Origin: Hydrogenophilales bacterium
GTDB taxonomy: Bacteria > Pseudomonadota > Gammaproteobacteria > Burkholderiales > Thiobacillaceae
Reading direction: 5' to 3'
DNA: 64,000 bases
NCBI GenBank assembly: GCA_016719465.1
Contig: JADJYY010000011.1
Span: forward strand, 72,089 to 136,088
The notes under the pieces are model-generated. The model was not told the origin of the DNA. It searched no databases and saw nothing but the letters and a program-made list of their open reading frames with translations. A program made the translations under genes and the position numbers. Shown in pieces: positions 53,540-64,000 of this stretch. Numbering within the stretch: position 1 is the first letter of the stretch; each line of letters begins with the position of its first letter.

Positions 53540-55222
53540 TTAGCGCCTGGCCAGGTCCACGACCCGGCTGATTTCCGCCAGCGAGGTTTCCCCGCCGCGG
53601 ACACGATCCAGGCCATCCTCGGCCAGGCGTTTCCAGCCCCGCTCCTCGGCCAGGGCGGCCAGTTCGCGGGGCGTGGCGCCGCGCAGGATGGCCTCGTCCA
53701 TGTCCTCGTCCATGAGCAGCAGTTCCATCAGGGGCAGCCGGCCGCGATAGCCCTTGTAGGCGCAGTGGATGCAACCCCGGGCGCGATGGATGGGGGCGCT
53801 CGATCCCAGCAGCGCCCGCTCGCCGTCGTCCGGGGCGTGGCTTTCCTTGCAGTGGGGGCACAGGCGACGCACCAGGCGCTGGGCGATGACCGCCACCACG
53901 TTGCCGGCGAGGATGGCGGGACGGATGCCCATGTCGTCGAGGCGGGGAAATACGCCCAGGGCGGAGTGGGTATGCAGGGTGGTGAACACCAGATGGCCGG
54001 TCATGGCGGCGCGGAAAGCCATCTCGGCCGCCTCGCGGTCGCGGATCTCGCCCACCAGGACGATGTCCGGATCCTGCCGCATGATGGCCCGCACGCCGCC
54101 GGCGAAATCCACCTTGGACAGCTCGGTGAGGGAGGTCTGGCGGATCAGGGCGTGGGGGTACTCCACCGGGTCTTCCAGGGTCATGATGTTGACCTCTTCC
54201 CGGTTCAGGTGGGCCAGCAGGGAATACAGGGTGGTGGTCTTGCCCGAACCGGTGGGGCCGGTGACGATGACCATGCCCTCGGGGCGGGCGATGGCATCCA
54301 GCAGGCGTTTCAGGGTGGGTTCCGGCAAGCCCATGCGTTCCAGGGGGATGATGGACTTTTCCCGGTCGAGGACCCGCAGCACGATGTTCTCGCCATGCAG
54401 GGTGGGCAGGCTGGATACCCGGAAGTCGATGGTGCGGCCATAGAGGGTGAGGGACAGGCGGCCGTCCTGGGGGGCGCGGGATTCGGCGATGTTGAGGCCG
54501 GAGATGACCTTGAGGCGCACCGAGATGGCGGGCCAGTATTTCCGGTGCAGGCTGCGCATGGGCTCCAGCACGCCGTCGATGCGGTAGCGGACGCGCAGGA
54601 ACGCGGCTTCCGGCTCGAAGTGCACGTCCGACGCGCCGCGCTTGACCGCCTCGGCGAGCAGGGCATTGACCAGGCGCACCATGGGCTGGGTGTACTCGGC
54701 GCCCATTTGCAGGCTGCTCCAGTCCACCTCGCCGGTCTCGATCTCCTTGAGAATGCCGTCCACGGACAGGTCGAAGCCGTAGAACTTGTCCAGGTGCTCG
54801 AGGATCTGGGCCTCGGCGGCCAGCACCGGCTGGATGTCGTAGCGGCCTTCCAGGTTGGCGCGCAACTGGTCCAGGGCGACCAGGTTGAACAGGTCGGGCA
54901 CCGCCACGGTCAGCGTGTGGCCATCCGCGTCGACCGCCAGCGGCAGGATATGGTGACGCCGGGCCAGGTGTTCCGGCGCCAGGGCGATGGCCTCCGGGTC
55001 GGCCACCACCTGGGTGAGGTCGATGCTGGTCTCGCCGGCATTCCGGGCGAGCACGTCGCGCAGCACCGTGTCGTTGATGAAACCCAGTTCGATCAGTTGC
55101 CGTCCCAGGGGCAGGCCGCTGACGGACTGCTCCGTGAGGGCGATGCGCAGCTGATCGTGACTGATCAGGCCCTGGGTGGTGAGCCATTCACCAAGCTTCG
55201 GGGGTTCGGGGAAATGGGCCAC
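53540..55222 (-). CDS. type II secretion / type IV pilus assembly ATPase (GspE/PilB family)
   Basis: A 560-residue motor ATPase that powers filament extension. Walker A is GPTGSGKTTT (about residue 320), the Asp box lies at LEDPVEY, Walker B is DIVLVGEIRD, and the His box is at GHLVFTTLHTH. A zinc finger of four Cys is present (CPHCKE and CIHCAYKGYRGR). The N-terminal domain resembles PilB/GspE N1. The GTG start at 55222 is a best guess: the frame continues upstream but that DNA is antisense to the regulator gene and low in homology. It is the first gene of the five-gene operon. Confidence 0.92.
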   Translation of the reverse strand: MAHFPEPPKLGEWLTTQGLISHDQLRIALTEQSVSGLPLGRQLIELGFINDTVLRDVLARNAGETSIDLTQVVADPEAIALAPEHLARRHHILPLAVDADGHTLTVAVPDLFNLVALDQLRANLEGRYDIQPVLAAEAQILEHLDKFYGFDLSVDGILKEIETGEVDWSSLQMGAEYTQPMVRLVNALLAEAVKRGASDVHFEPEAAFLRVRYRIDGVLEPMRSLHRKYWPAISVRLKVISGLNIAESRAPQDGRLSLTLYGRTIDFRVSSLPTLHGENIVLRVLDREKSIIPLERMGLPEPTLKRLLDAIARPEGMVIVTGPTGSGKTTTLYSLLAHLNREEVNIMTLEDPVEYPHALIRQTSLTELSKVDFAGGVRAIMRQDPDIVLVGEIRDREAAEMAFRAAMTGHLVFTTLHTHSALGVFPRLDDMGIRPAILAGNVVAVIAQRLVRRLCPHCKESHAPDDGERALLGSSAPIHRARGCIHCAYKGYRGRLPLMELLLMDEDMDEAILRGATPRELAALAEERGWKRLAEDGLDRVRGGETSLAEISRVVDLARR

Positions 55223-55323
55223 TTGGTCGGTGAGGGGTGAGGGGTGAGGGGGAGGCGGGGTCGGTCGGGGTCGGCGGGCAGGGTGGCGTGCCGCGGGGTT
55301 TTCCCCCGCGCGCCTCACGCGCG

Positions 55324-56748
55324 TCAATCTTCCTGGTAGGTCTGCATGCGGCTGTAGAGGGTGGTGCGGTTGACCCCCAGTATCTTGGCCGCCTGGGAGA
55401 GGTTGCCGTGGGTCATGCCCAGGGCGGCCTCGACATAGCTTTTCTCCCACTGCTTCATGATCTGGTCCAGGTTGAAGTTGTGCATGCCGCGCAGATGGGA
55501 CTTGGCGTAATCCTGCAGGGCGTTGGCATCGGTGGGCATGGGAATGCTGCCGGGATTCACCACGTCCAGGTCGAATTCGTCTTCCAGTTCCCGGGCGTTG
55601 ACGGTGCGGCCGGCGTACTTGGTGGTCAGGCGGATGACGATGTTGCGCAGCTCGCGCACATTGCCGGGGAAGTGGTAGTCCTCCCACAGGCGCTGGGCAT
55701 CGGCGGAGAAGGTGAAGGGCGCGGCGCCCACCTCCCGGGAGAAGTGGCCGCGGAAATGCTCCAGCAGGGCGAGCTTGTCCTCGGTCTGGTCGCGCAGGGG
55801 CGGCACGTGCACGGAAAACACCGACAGGCGGTGATAAAGATCGCCCCGGAAGCGGCCTTCCCGGACTTCCTTGCGCAAATCCCGGTTGGTGGCGGCGACG
55901 ATGCGGGCGTTGGAGAACCGGCTGCTGGTTTCGCCGACCCGCTGGAATTCGCCGTTTTCGAGAACGCGCAGGAGTTTGGCCTGGAGTTCCAGGGGCAGTT
56001 CGCCGATTTCGTCGAGGAACAGGGTACCGTCGCGGGCATCCTCGAAGTAGCCGGAGTGGGCCTGGTTGGCGCCCGTGAACGCGCCCTTGGCATAGCCGAA
56101 CAGGGTGGGTTCCACCAGGGTCGGTGAAATGGCGGCGCAGTTGAGGGCCAGATAGGGTTTGCCGCTACGCTTGGACCATTGGTGCAGGCTCTTGGCCACC
56201 AGTTCCTTGCCGCTGCCGGATTCGCCCTCGATCAGCACCGGAAACGGCGCGTCGGCATAGAGCTTGATCTGGTTGCGCAGGCGGTCGACCGCGAAACTGG
56301 AGCCGACGATGGCATCGGATTCCGGCGCGACGGCGGGAGTGGGAGCCTGTTCCTGATCGAAGCGCAGGGCGGAGAGCAGGGCCTGCTTGATCCGTTCCGG
56401 CTCGGCGGGCTTGGCGATGAAATCGATGGCGCCCAGGGCGCGGGCATGGCGGGCATTGGCTTCGTCGTTCTGCCCGGACAACACCAGGATGCGGGTTTTC
56501 TTGGAGTGGTTGAGCAGGTCGGTGATCAGGGCGAAGCCTTCATCCGGCTTGTGCTGGGACGGCGGCAGGCCCAGGTCCACCAGGGCCAGGGGCGGCGCGT
56601 TGTCCAGTTGCGTGAGCAGGCTCTTGACCTGCTGCCGGCTCTCGGCGACGAATACCTCGAAATCGTGGGAAAGCACGAAGTGCAGGGTGTCGGTGATCAG
56701 CGGATCGTCATCGACGATGAGCAGGGCGGGCTTGGCATCGGATTTCAC
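55324..56748 (-). CDS. sigma-54-dependent response regulator
   Basis: A 474-residue NtrC-type activator. The receiver domain has the acidic pair VDDDP and the likely phosphorylation Asp in LVDLGLPP, close in pattern to the PrsR-type regulators of PEP-CTERM systems. The AAA+ domain has Walker A GESGSGKE, the sigma-54 contact loop GAFTGAN, Walker B DEIGELP and the arginine finger region RFRGDLYHRLSVF. A C-terminal Fis-type helix-turn-helix (NLSQAAKILGVNRTTLYSRM) binds DNA. It lies about 100 bp upstream of the filament operon. No kinase is next to it, so its target and signal are open. Confidence 0.93.
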   Translation of the reverse strand: MKSDAKPALLIVDDDPLITDTLHFVLSHDFEVFVAESRQQVKSLLTQLDNAPPLALVDLGLPPSQHKPDEGFALITDLLNHSKKTRILVLSGQNDEANARHARALGAIDFIAKPAEPERIKQALLSALRFDQEQAPTPAVAPESDAIVGSSFAVDRLRNQIKLYADAPFPVLIEGESGSGKELVAKSLHQWSKRSGKPYLALNCAAISPTLVEPTLFGYAKGAFTGANQAHSGYFEDARDGTLFLDEIGELPLELQAKLLRVLENGEFQRVGETSSRFSNARIVAATNRDLRKEVREGRFRGDLYHRLSVFSVHVPPLRDQTEDKLALLEHFRGHFSREVGAAPFTFSADAQRLWEDYHFPGNVRELRNIVIRLTTKYAGRTVNARELEDEFDLDVVNPGSIPMPTDANALQDYAKSHLRGMHNFNLDQIMKQWEKSYVEAALGMTHGNLSQAAKILGVNRTTLYSRMQTYQED

Positions 56749-56839
56749 TGGGGTCTCCTTTTATCTGAATTTTTCCCCGCCAGGCAGCGGCGGGGCGAAC
56801 GCCCCGACCGCCAGGTATGCCGGCCTGGCGCGGCGGGCT

Positions 56840-58501
56840 TCAGGCCAATTGGGAGAAGGTGGTCATCAGCCAGCCCTCGCCCTTGTCGCGCACGGCCTCC
56901 AGGCGGATCAGGCGGAATCCGCCGGCATCCCGCAGCTTGTACTGGCGCCCGTGGGCGTAACGCGCGCTCTCGAGAACGATCAAATTGCCCTCCTGGAGGG
57001 TGGGAAAGGCCAGCGCGTCGCTGGCCGTCTGGCTTTCGTAGTCGACGTCGTCCACGGCGTAGCTCAGGGACGGCGCGCTCTCATGCTGTTCCAGTTGCAC
57101 CAGCACCGGCGAGGCGTTGATGATCTGCACGCCGATCATGCGCATCTCGTCCTGCAGGCGGGTAATGCGGCGCACCACGCCGATCACCCAGGCTTCGGCG
57201 GGATCGAGACGCAAGGCGAGCAACTTGCCGACCTTGACCCATTCGCTGTCCTCGCCCTTCAACACGACGCCCAGGCCGGTGTCGCTGCGATCGTGCATGG
57301 GCCATTGCTCGACGCTGAGATCCCTGCCGCCCAACTGGCGCTGACTGATCGTCGACTTGGTGCGCTCGGTGACGAAGCCATACAGCTTGATGTCGAGGAT
57401 TTCCTCGGAACTCAGCCGTTGCCCCGGGGCGGTGCCGCTGGCGATTTCCTGCTCGACGCGAATGCGCGCGCAGATGCTGGCGAGATCATGCAGCACCTCG
57501 CAACGGCCATCGACCTGTTGACGGGGGCTGACACGCCGCTCCTTTTCATTGACCGGTGACCATTCGTTGGTGGCGTAATGCAGCAGATCGTAGCCGTCCG
57601 GCAGGCGAAACTCCTCACCCAGGCCCAGGGAGGCGGGCAGAGCGCCGGATTTCAGGGAGCGCTCCGCGTGTTCCAGGTGCTCCATCAGGCGTTCGGTGTT
57701 GAGATAGCGAAAGGTGGGTTCGGGGTCGATGTCTTCCCGGATGCGCCGGATGCTTTGCCCCTTGCCGGCATCCACGTACAGGAAGTGGCGGTTGGGTTCG
57801 TAGCGCGCCTCCAGGGTGGTGTACTCGGACCAGTTGTCCAGCCATTGGTCCACCATCTCGATCTGCCTGGGGGTCAGGCTGCCGGCACCCACGGGCGAGA
57901 GCAGCAGGGCCTGAACATATTCCTCCATGCAGCTCGATGGCTTGGAATCGCTCGGGTAGAGCTTGAAGCGATTGCCCTGGAAACCATCGAATTCCGAGAT
58001 GCGGTAGAGGTTGTGGAAGCGTTGCCAGAGCTTTTCCTCGACTTTTTCATAGCGGAAATAGCGCCACTTGAAGATGTCGGCGAAACCGCGCAGGGCCCGG
58101 GCGGTGATCAGGGGAATCGCCGGCTGGATCTTGCTGCCGCCGGGATTGGCGACGAAGTCCATGAGGAAGGCGTGGTAGCCCCGGGTGATTTCCCAGTAGA
58201 AGGCGTGAATGGCGGTCCACAGCCGGGATTCGATGACCTTGGACATGCGCGGATTGCGCAGGTACTGGATGCACAGGGAGTACTGCATGTCGCGGGCCTG
58301 GTCGTCCAGGTGCATCAACACCTGGAGGCGTTCCTTGGACATGGCCAGGCCGGCGTGGTTGAACTGGATCAGGCTCTGCACCACCTGTTCCTGGGCGGTG
58401 TAGATGTCCCCCGCCGGCAACTCCTGCATCCAGCGCGAGACGGTTTTCAGGTCACTGAGGGGATCCTCTTCGCTCTTCTTGCGTTTGAAGAACCCGAACA
58501 T
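56840..58501 (-). CDS. large protein with PilZ-like motifs (possible c-di-GMP receptor)
   Basis: A 553-residue soluble protein of uncertain family. Most of the first 300 residues are helical and rich in Trp, Arg and Glu. Two motifs match the c-di-GMP-binding PilZ signature: RVSPR (R323-R327, RxxxR) and DRSDTG (D404-G409, DxSxxG). The 76-residue gap between them is longer than usual, so this is a divergent or interrupted PilZ domain at best. The rest of the C-terminal part looks beta-rich. It is the first gene of the minus-strand run before the response regulator. Confidence 0.65.
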   Translation of the reverse strand: MFGFFKRKKSEEDPLSDLKTVSRWMQELPAGDIYTAQEQVVQSLIQFNHAGLAMSKERLQVLMHLDDQARDMQYSLCIQYLRNPRMSKVIESRLWTAIHAFYWEITRGYHAFLMDFVANPGGSKIQPAIPLITARALRGFADIFKWRYFRYEKVEEKLWQRFHNLYRISEFDGFQGNRFKLYPSDSKPSSCMEEYVQALLLSPVGAGSLTPRQIEMVDQWLDNWSEYTTLEARYEPNRHFLYVDAGKGQSIRRIREDIDPEPTFRYLNTERLMEHLEHAERSLKSGALPASLGLGEEFRLPDGYDLLHYATNEWSPVNEKERRVSPRQQVDGRCEVLHDLASICARIRVEQEIASGTAPGQRLSSEEILDIKLYGFVTERTKSTISQRQLGGRDLSVEQWPMHDRSDTGLGVVLKGEDSEWVKVGKLLALRLDPAEAWVIGVVRRITRLQDEMRMIGVQIINASPVLVQLEQHESAPSLSYAVDDVDYESQTASDALAFPTLQEGNLIVLESARYAHGRQYKLRDAGGFRLIRLEAVRDKGEGWLMTTFSQLA

Positions 58502-58517
58502 AGATGTCTGTCCTCGA

Positions 58518-61133
<2,616 letters not shown>

Positions 61134-61258
61134 GGCTTGTGCTTGGGAATTAAAGGGTCGCCGGATTGTAGCGGCGAATACCAGGCCTTGGGAGGATGGG
61201 CCTGAATTATCGAGGGCCGCGGCGCCGTCCCGGGCGCATGTCCGGGATGGCGGAGGAC

Positions 61259-61465
61259 TCAGATCGGCAGCGTGTCGTCCGGGTTGGGGAAGCGCACCGT
61301 GTAGTGGTCGGGCGAGAGTTGCGAGCGGATCTCGACCCGGCGGCCAATCAAGCGCAGGAACTGTTGCCGCGTCAGAAGGTGCAGGTTGACGGGAATGCCG
61401 GTATGACCATCCTCGAAACGGAGCATGGGGCGATGTCCCTTGTCTTCGATGAGCCAGGCATACAT
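61259..61465 (-). CDS. small conserved protein of unknown function
   Basis: A 68-residue protein starting MYAWLIEDKGHRP, with AGGAAC before it. It contains a beta-rich RFEDGHTGIPVNLHLLTR stretch and a Pro-rich end (RFPNPDDTLPI). I do not recognise a family. The position between alaS and trmB, the ribosome-binding site and normal codon use support a real gene. It should be cytoplasmic, as it lacks a signal peptide or membrane helix. Confidence 0.6.
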   Translation of the reverse strand: MYAWLIEDKGHRPMLRFEDGHTGIPVNLHLLTRQQFLRLIGRRVEIRSQLSPDHYTVRFPNPDDTLPI

Positions 61466-61658
61466 GGAGAGGTTCCTGGAAAAGTCATGGCCATGTCATG
61501 CATATGGCATGCCAGTTTTTTCCGGCGCTCGAACTCGCGTGGCGCCCGAGCGGGAAAAAAATACCGCGACCCGGGTGTCAAGCGGGTGTCAAACCGTCGA
61601 CACACCCGGCAGGGCATCGGCAGTGGGCGGATGGGGGGAACTTGCCGTGAAAGTCGCG

Positions 61659-62339
61659 TCAGCGGCGGCGGAAAACCAGATCCCGGACCCCATGGCCCAG
61701 GCGCAGGCCGCGCTGCTCGAACTTGGTGAGGGGGCGGTGGTCGGGCCGGGGCGCATAGCTGTCCGTCGTGTTGCGCAGAAGGGGATTGGCGGCCAGGACT
61801 TCCAGCATCTGACGGGCGTAGTCCTCCCAGTCCGTGGCCAGGTGCAGGTAGCCGCCGGGGCCGAGTCGGCTGGCCAGTAGCTCGACGAAGGCGGGCTGGA
61901 TCAGGCGGCGCTTGTGATGGCGCTTCTTGTGCCAGGGATCGGGAAAGAAGATGTGGATGCCGTCCAGGCTGGATTCCGCCAGCATGTGCTGGAGCACTTC
62001 GACGGCATCATGCTGGACGATGCGCAAGTTGGCGAGATCCAGTTCGCCGATGCGCTTGAGCAGGGCGCCCACGCCGGGCGTGTGGACTTCCACGCCGAGA
62101 TAGTCGTTCTCCGGATGGCCGCGGGCGATTTCCGCCGTGGCGCCACCCATGCCGAAACCGATTTCCAGGATTCTCGGCGCCTGTCTGCCGAATACTCCAG
62201 GCCAATCCATGGGCGCCGTGACATAGGGCAAGACGTAACGGGGTCCCAGTTCCTCCAGGGCTTTCGACTGGCCCGTACCCAAGCGGCCCGCGCGCAGGAC
62301 GAAGGAGCGGATAGCGCGATGCTGGATTTCTTCGGACAT
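61659..62339 (-). CDS. trmB: tRNA (guanine-N7-)-methyltransferase
   Basis: Methylates guanine 46 of tRNA using S-adenosylmethionine. The 226-residue protein has the SAM-binding motif EIGFGMGGATAEIA, the family YLGVEVHTPGVGALL segment, the catalytic stretch FPDPWHKKRHHKRRL and the C-terminal TKFEQRGLRLGH. It lies after thiG on the same strand, with 42 bp between them, so it could be part of the same transcript. Confidence 0.96.
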   Translation of the reverse strand: MSEEIQHRAIRSFVLRAGRLGTGQSKALEELGPRYVLPYVTAPMDWPGVFGRQAPRILEIGFGMGGATAEIARGHPENDYLGVEVHTPGVGALLKRIGELDLANLRIVQHDAVEVLQHMLAESSLDGIHIFFPDPWHKKRHHKRRLIQPAFVELLASRLGPGGYLHLATDWEDYARQMLEVLAANPLLRNTTDSYAPRPDHRPLTKFEQRGLRLGHGVRDLVFRRR

Positions 62340-62381
62340 GGTGAAGCAGGGCGGGACGGTCGATTTTCCCGCCGATCGGGA

Positions 62382-63164
62382 TCAGGAACCGATGAGTCCG
62401 GCGGTGGGGGAGGAGGGACTGGCCTGGTAGGTCTTCTTGGCCATGCGCCCGGCCAGATAGGCCTCGCGGCCGGCTTCCACCGCTTTCTTCATGGCGGAGG
62501 CCATGAGGATGGGGTTCCCGGCGCCGGCGATGGCGGTGTTCATCAGTACCGCGTCACAGCCCAGTTCCATGGCGATGGCGGCATCGGAAGCCGTGCCGAC
62601 GCCGGCATCGACGATGACCGGCACGGAGAGGCGGTCGATGATGATCCGCAAGTTCCAGGGATTCAGGATGCCCATGCCGGAACCGATCAGGGAGGCCAGG
62701 GGCATGACGGCGACGCAGCCGATGTCTTCCAGTTGCTTGGCGATGATGGGGTCGTCGCTGGTATAGACCATGACCTTGAAGCCGTCCTTGACCAGCACTT
62801 CGGCGGCCTTGAGGGTTTCCACCACGTTGGGATACAGGCTTTGCGGGTCGCCCAGCACTTCCAGCTTGACCAGATCGTGGCCATCCAGCAGTTCCCGCGC
62901 CAGGCGCAGGGTGCGGATGGCGTCGTCCGCCGTGTAGCAGCCGGCGGTGTTGGGCAGGTAGGTGAACTGGCTGGGGGGCAGGGCATCCAGCAGGCTGGGC
63001 TGGTTGGGATCCTGGCCGATGTTGGTGCGGCGGATGGCCACCGTGACGATCTGGGCGCCGGAGGCGTCGATGGCCGCCCGGGTTTCGGCGAAATCCTTGT
63101 ATTTGCCGGTGCCCACCAGAAGGCGGGAGGAATAGGTCTTGCCGGCGATGACGAGTGCATCCAT
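62382..63164 (-). CDS. thiG: thiazole synthase ThiG
   Basis: Builds the thiazole phosphate part of thiamine from 1-deoxyxylulose 5-phosphate, the dehydroglycine made by ThiO, and the ThiS thiocarboxylate. The 260-residue TIM-barrel protein starts MDALVIAGKTYSSRLLVGTGKY. It has VTVAIRRTN, VKLEVLGD with the likely catalytic Lys, YTSDDPIIAKQLE, and VDAGVGTASDAAIAMELG. The start at 63164 is supported by the family N-terminus. It lies 37 bp after thiS on the same strand. Confidence 0.96.
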   Translation of the reverse strand: MDALVIAGKTYSSRLLVGTGKYKDFAETRAAIDASGAQIVTVAIRRTNIGQDPNQPSLLDALPPSQFTYLPNTAGCYTADDAIRTLRLARELLDGHDLVKLEVLGDPQSLYPNVVETLKAAEVLVKDGFKVMVYTSDDPIIAKQLEDIGCVAVMPLASLIGSGMGILNPWNLRIIIDRLSVPVIVDAGVGTASDAAIAMELGCDAVLMNTAIAGAGNPILMASAMKKAVEAGREAYLAGRMAKKTYQASPSSPTAGLIGS

Positions 63165-63201
63165 GGGTATGAGGAACCTGTTGATATCGGGAATTGAGGG
63201 G

Positions 63202-63405
63202 TCAGCCGCCGCCGACGGCGACGACGATTTCCAGTTGGTCGCCATCCGCGGCCCGGGCGTTGCCATGCTGGCTGCGCGGCACGATTTCACCGTTCTTCTC
63301 CACGGCGATGCGCTTGCCGGCCAGGTCGAGTTCGACCACCAACTCGGCGATGGAGAGGGGGGCCGGAAACTGCCGTGGTTGGCCGTTGATGCGCAGGGTG
63401 ATCAC
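63202..63405 (-). CDS. thiS: sulfur carrier protein ThiS
   Basis: A 67-residue ubiquitin-like sulfur carrier whose C-terminal Gly-Gly receives the thiocarboxylate used by ThiG. The sequence has the typical MITLRINGQPRQF start and EIVVAVGGG end. The start is GTG at 63405. It and thiG form a tight pair. I see no TPP riboswitch in the 50 bp before it, which overlaps the divergent tRNA-Gly promoter region; a TTGAATTCAA palindrome lies at 63418-63427. Confidence 0.95.
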   Translation of the reverse strand: MITLRINGQPRQFPAPLSIAELVVELDLAGKRIAVEKNGEIVPRSQHGNARAADGDQLEIVVAVGGG

Positions 63406-63455
63406 TTTGTGGCGCCCTTGAATTCAAGTAGCATTCGGGTCCGCGAGTTTACATC

Positions 63456-63529
63456 GCGGGTGTAGTTCAATGGTAGAACGAGAGCTTCCCAAGCTTTAGA
63501 CGTGGGTTCGATTCCCATCACCCGCTCCA
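63456..63529 (+). tRNA. tRNA-Gly, anticodon CCC
   Basis: A 74-base tRNA including an encoded CCA end. The acceptor stem GCGGGTG (63456-63462) pairs with CACCCGC (63519-63525), followed by T and CCA. The anticodon loop TTCCCAA carries CCC at 63488-63490, which reads GGG glycine codons. The T arm contains GGTTCGATTCC. It lies 39 bp before tyrS and is divergent from thiS. Confidence 0.97.
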
Positions 63530-63568
63530 ATACTTCCCGCTCCATCCATTCCTTCTGCGGAAAATCCC

Positions 63569-64000
63569 ATGCCTTCCATCGAAGACGCCCTTGAAATCAT
63601 CAAGCGCGGCTGCGACGAGCTTCTTGTCGAAGCCGAGCTGATCGAGAAACTTAAATCGGGGCGACCGCTGCGCGTCAAAGCCGGTTTCGATCCCACCGCG
63701 CCCGATCTCCACCTGGGACATACCGTCCTGCTCAACAAGATGCGCCAACTCCAGGATCTGGGCCACCAGGCCGTGTTCCTGATTGGCGATTTCACCGGCA
63801 TGATCGGCGACCCCACCGGCAAGAACGCCACGCGCCCGCCCCTCACGCCCGAACAGGTGGAGGTGAATGCTCGGACTTATCAAGCCCAGGTGTTCAAGAT
63901 CCTGGACCCGGAAAAGACCGAGGTGGAGTTCAACTCCCGCTGGATGGGCGGCATGAGCGCCGCCGACATGATCAAGCTGGCGGCCACCCATACCGTGGCC
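63569..64000 (+). CDS. tyrS: tyrosyl-tRNA synthetase, N-terminal part (cut by window edge)
   Basis: The first 144 codons of a class I tyrosyl-tRNA synthetase; the frame is still open at the window end, so no stop is visible. The ATG at 63569 starts MPSIEDALEIIKRGCDELL. The class I signature HLGHTVLL is present after GFDPTAPDL, and FLIGDFTGMIGDPTGKN follows as expected. It lies just downstream of tRNA-Gly and may be transcribed with it. Confidence 0.95.
   Translation, partial: MPSIEDALEIIKRGCDELLVEAELIEKLKSGRPLRVKAGFDPTAPDLHLGHTVLLNKMRQLQDLGHQAVFLIGDFTGMIGDPTGKNATRPPLTPEQVEVNARTYQAQVFKILDPEKTEVEFNSRWMGGMSAADMIKLAATHTVA

Noticed and set aside
55293..55309. GCGGGG/CCCCGC hairpin between the response regulator and the ATPase gene
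   Set aside because: No T-run on the minus strand after it; in GC-rich DNA such a hairpin alone is weak evidence for termination.
63406..63455. Possible TPP riboswitch before thiS
   Set aside because: The spacer is only 50 bp and contains none of the conserved thi-box sequence.

Overview
This is a GC-rich, gene-dense stretch of a bacterial chromosome, most likely a betaproteobacterium (Rhodocyclales-like). The grounds are gene order and content: full-length single-chain PurL, birA-coaX-SPOR, mlaA beside a serine hydrolase, the Gcr-type 'recombinase' membrane protein, a fimT-pilV-pilW-pilX-pilY1-pilE pilus cluster, a PEP-CTERM protein, and discrete thiS/thiG/thiO. The genus cannot be fixed from the sequence alone. 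The first gene is cut at the left edge and tyrS at the right edge.

Layout. 1-4.6 kb: a GAF-PAS-GGDEF-EAL enzyme, a c-type cytochrome divergent from a frameshifted B12-binding MerR (CarH/LitR-type) regulator with a TTGTACA array between them, and a lipoprotein. 4.6-10 kb: ppk1 divergent from a CYTH-CHAD protein, nnrD, a small Cys/Asp-rich protein and a single-domain response regulator. 10-22.2 kb: purL, a diguanylate cyclase, a LysM/FecR surface protein divergent from an HD-CBS protein with a HEPN-like tail, two small exported proteins, and mlaA with a serine hydrolase. 22.4-28.3 kb: a complete RND efflux operon (adaptor, pump, outer-membrane factor). 28.3-37.4 kb: Gcr-type membrane protein, typA, mtfA-thioredoxin-aminotransferase, a PEP-CTERM protein, an Ala/Pro-repeat lipoprotein and thiO.

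37.7-46.9 kb: the minor pilin/PilY1 operon (its first gene has two frameshifts), an extreme-GC intergenic block, a small unknown gene and an orphan pilin. 46.9-49.4 kb: birA-coaX-SPOR; coaX carries an in-frame insertion that looks like a dispersed repeat. 49.4-58.5 kb, minus strand: a compact, translationally coupled type IV filament/type II secretion-like operon (ATPase, platform, GspL/PilMN-like, GspM/PilO-like, pseudopilin), preceded by a sigma-54 response regulator and a large protein with PilZ-like motifs. 58.5-64 kb: alaS, a small conserved protein, trmB, thiG, thiS, tRNA-Gly(CCC) and the start of tyrS.

Themes. Cyclic-di-GMP (two GGDEF proteins, one with EAL, plus a possible PilZ receptor) sits alongside two separate pilus-type systems. 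Envelope functions are well represented: MlaA, RND efflux, several lipoproteins and a LysM/FecR protein. Points most worth following are the compact filament-like operon, the GGCC-repeat frameshift in the photoreceptor-type regulator, the repeat inserted in coaX, the HD-CBS-HEPN-like fusion and the hyper-GC block at about 45.1-45.8 kb.
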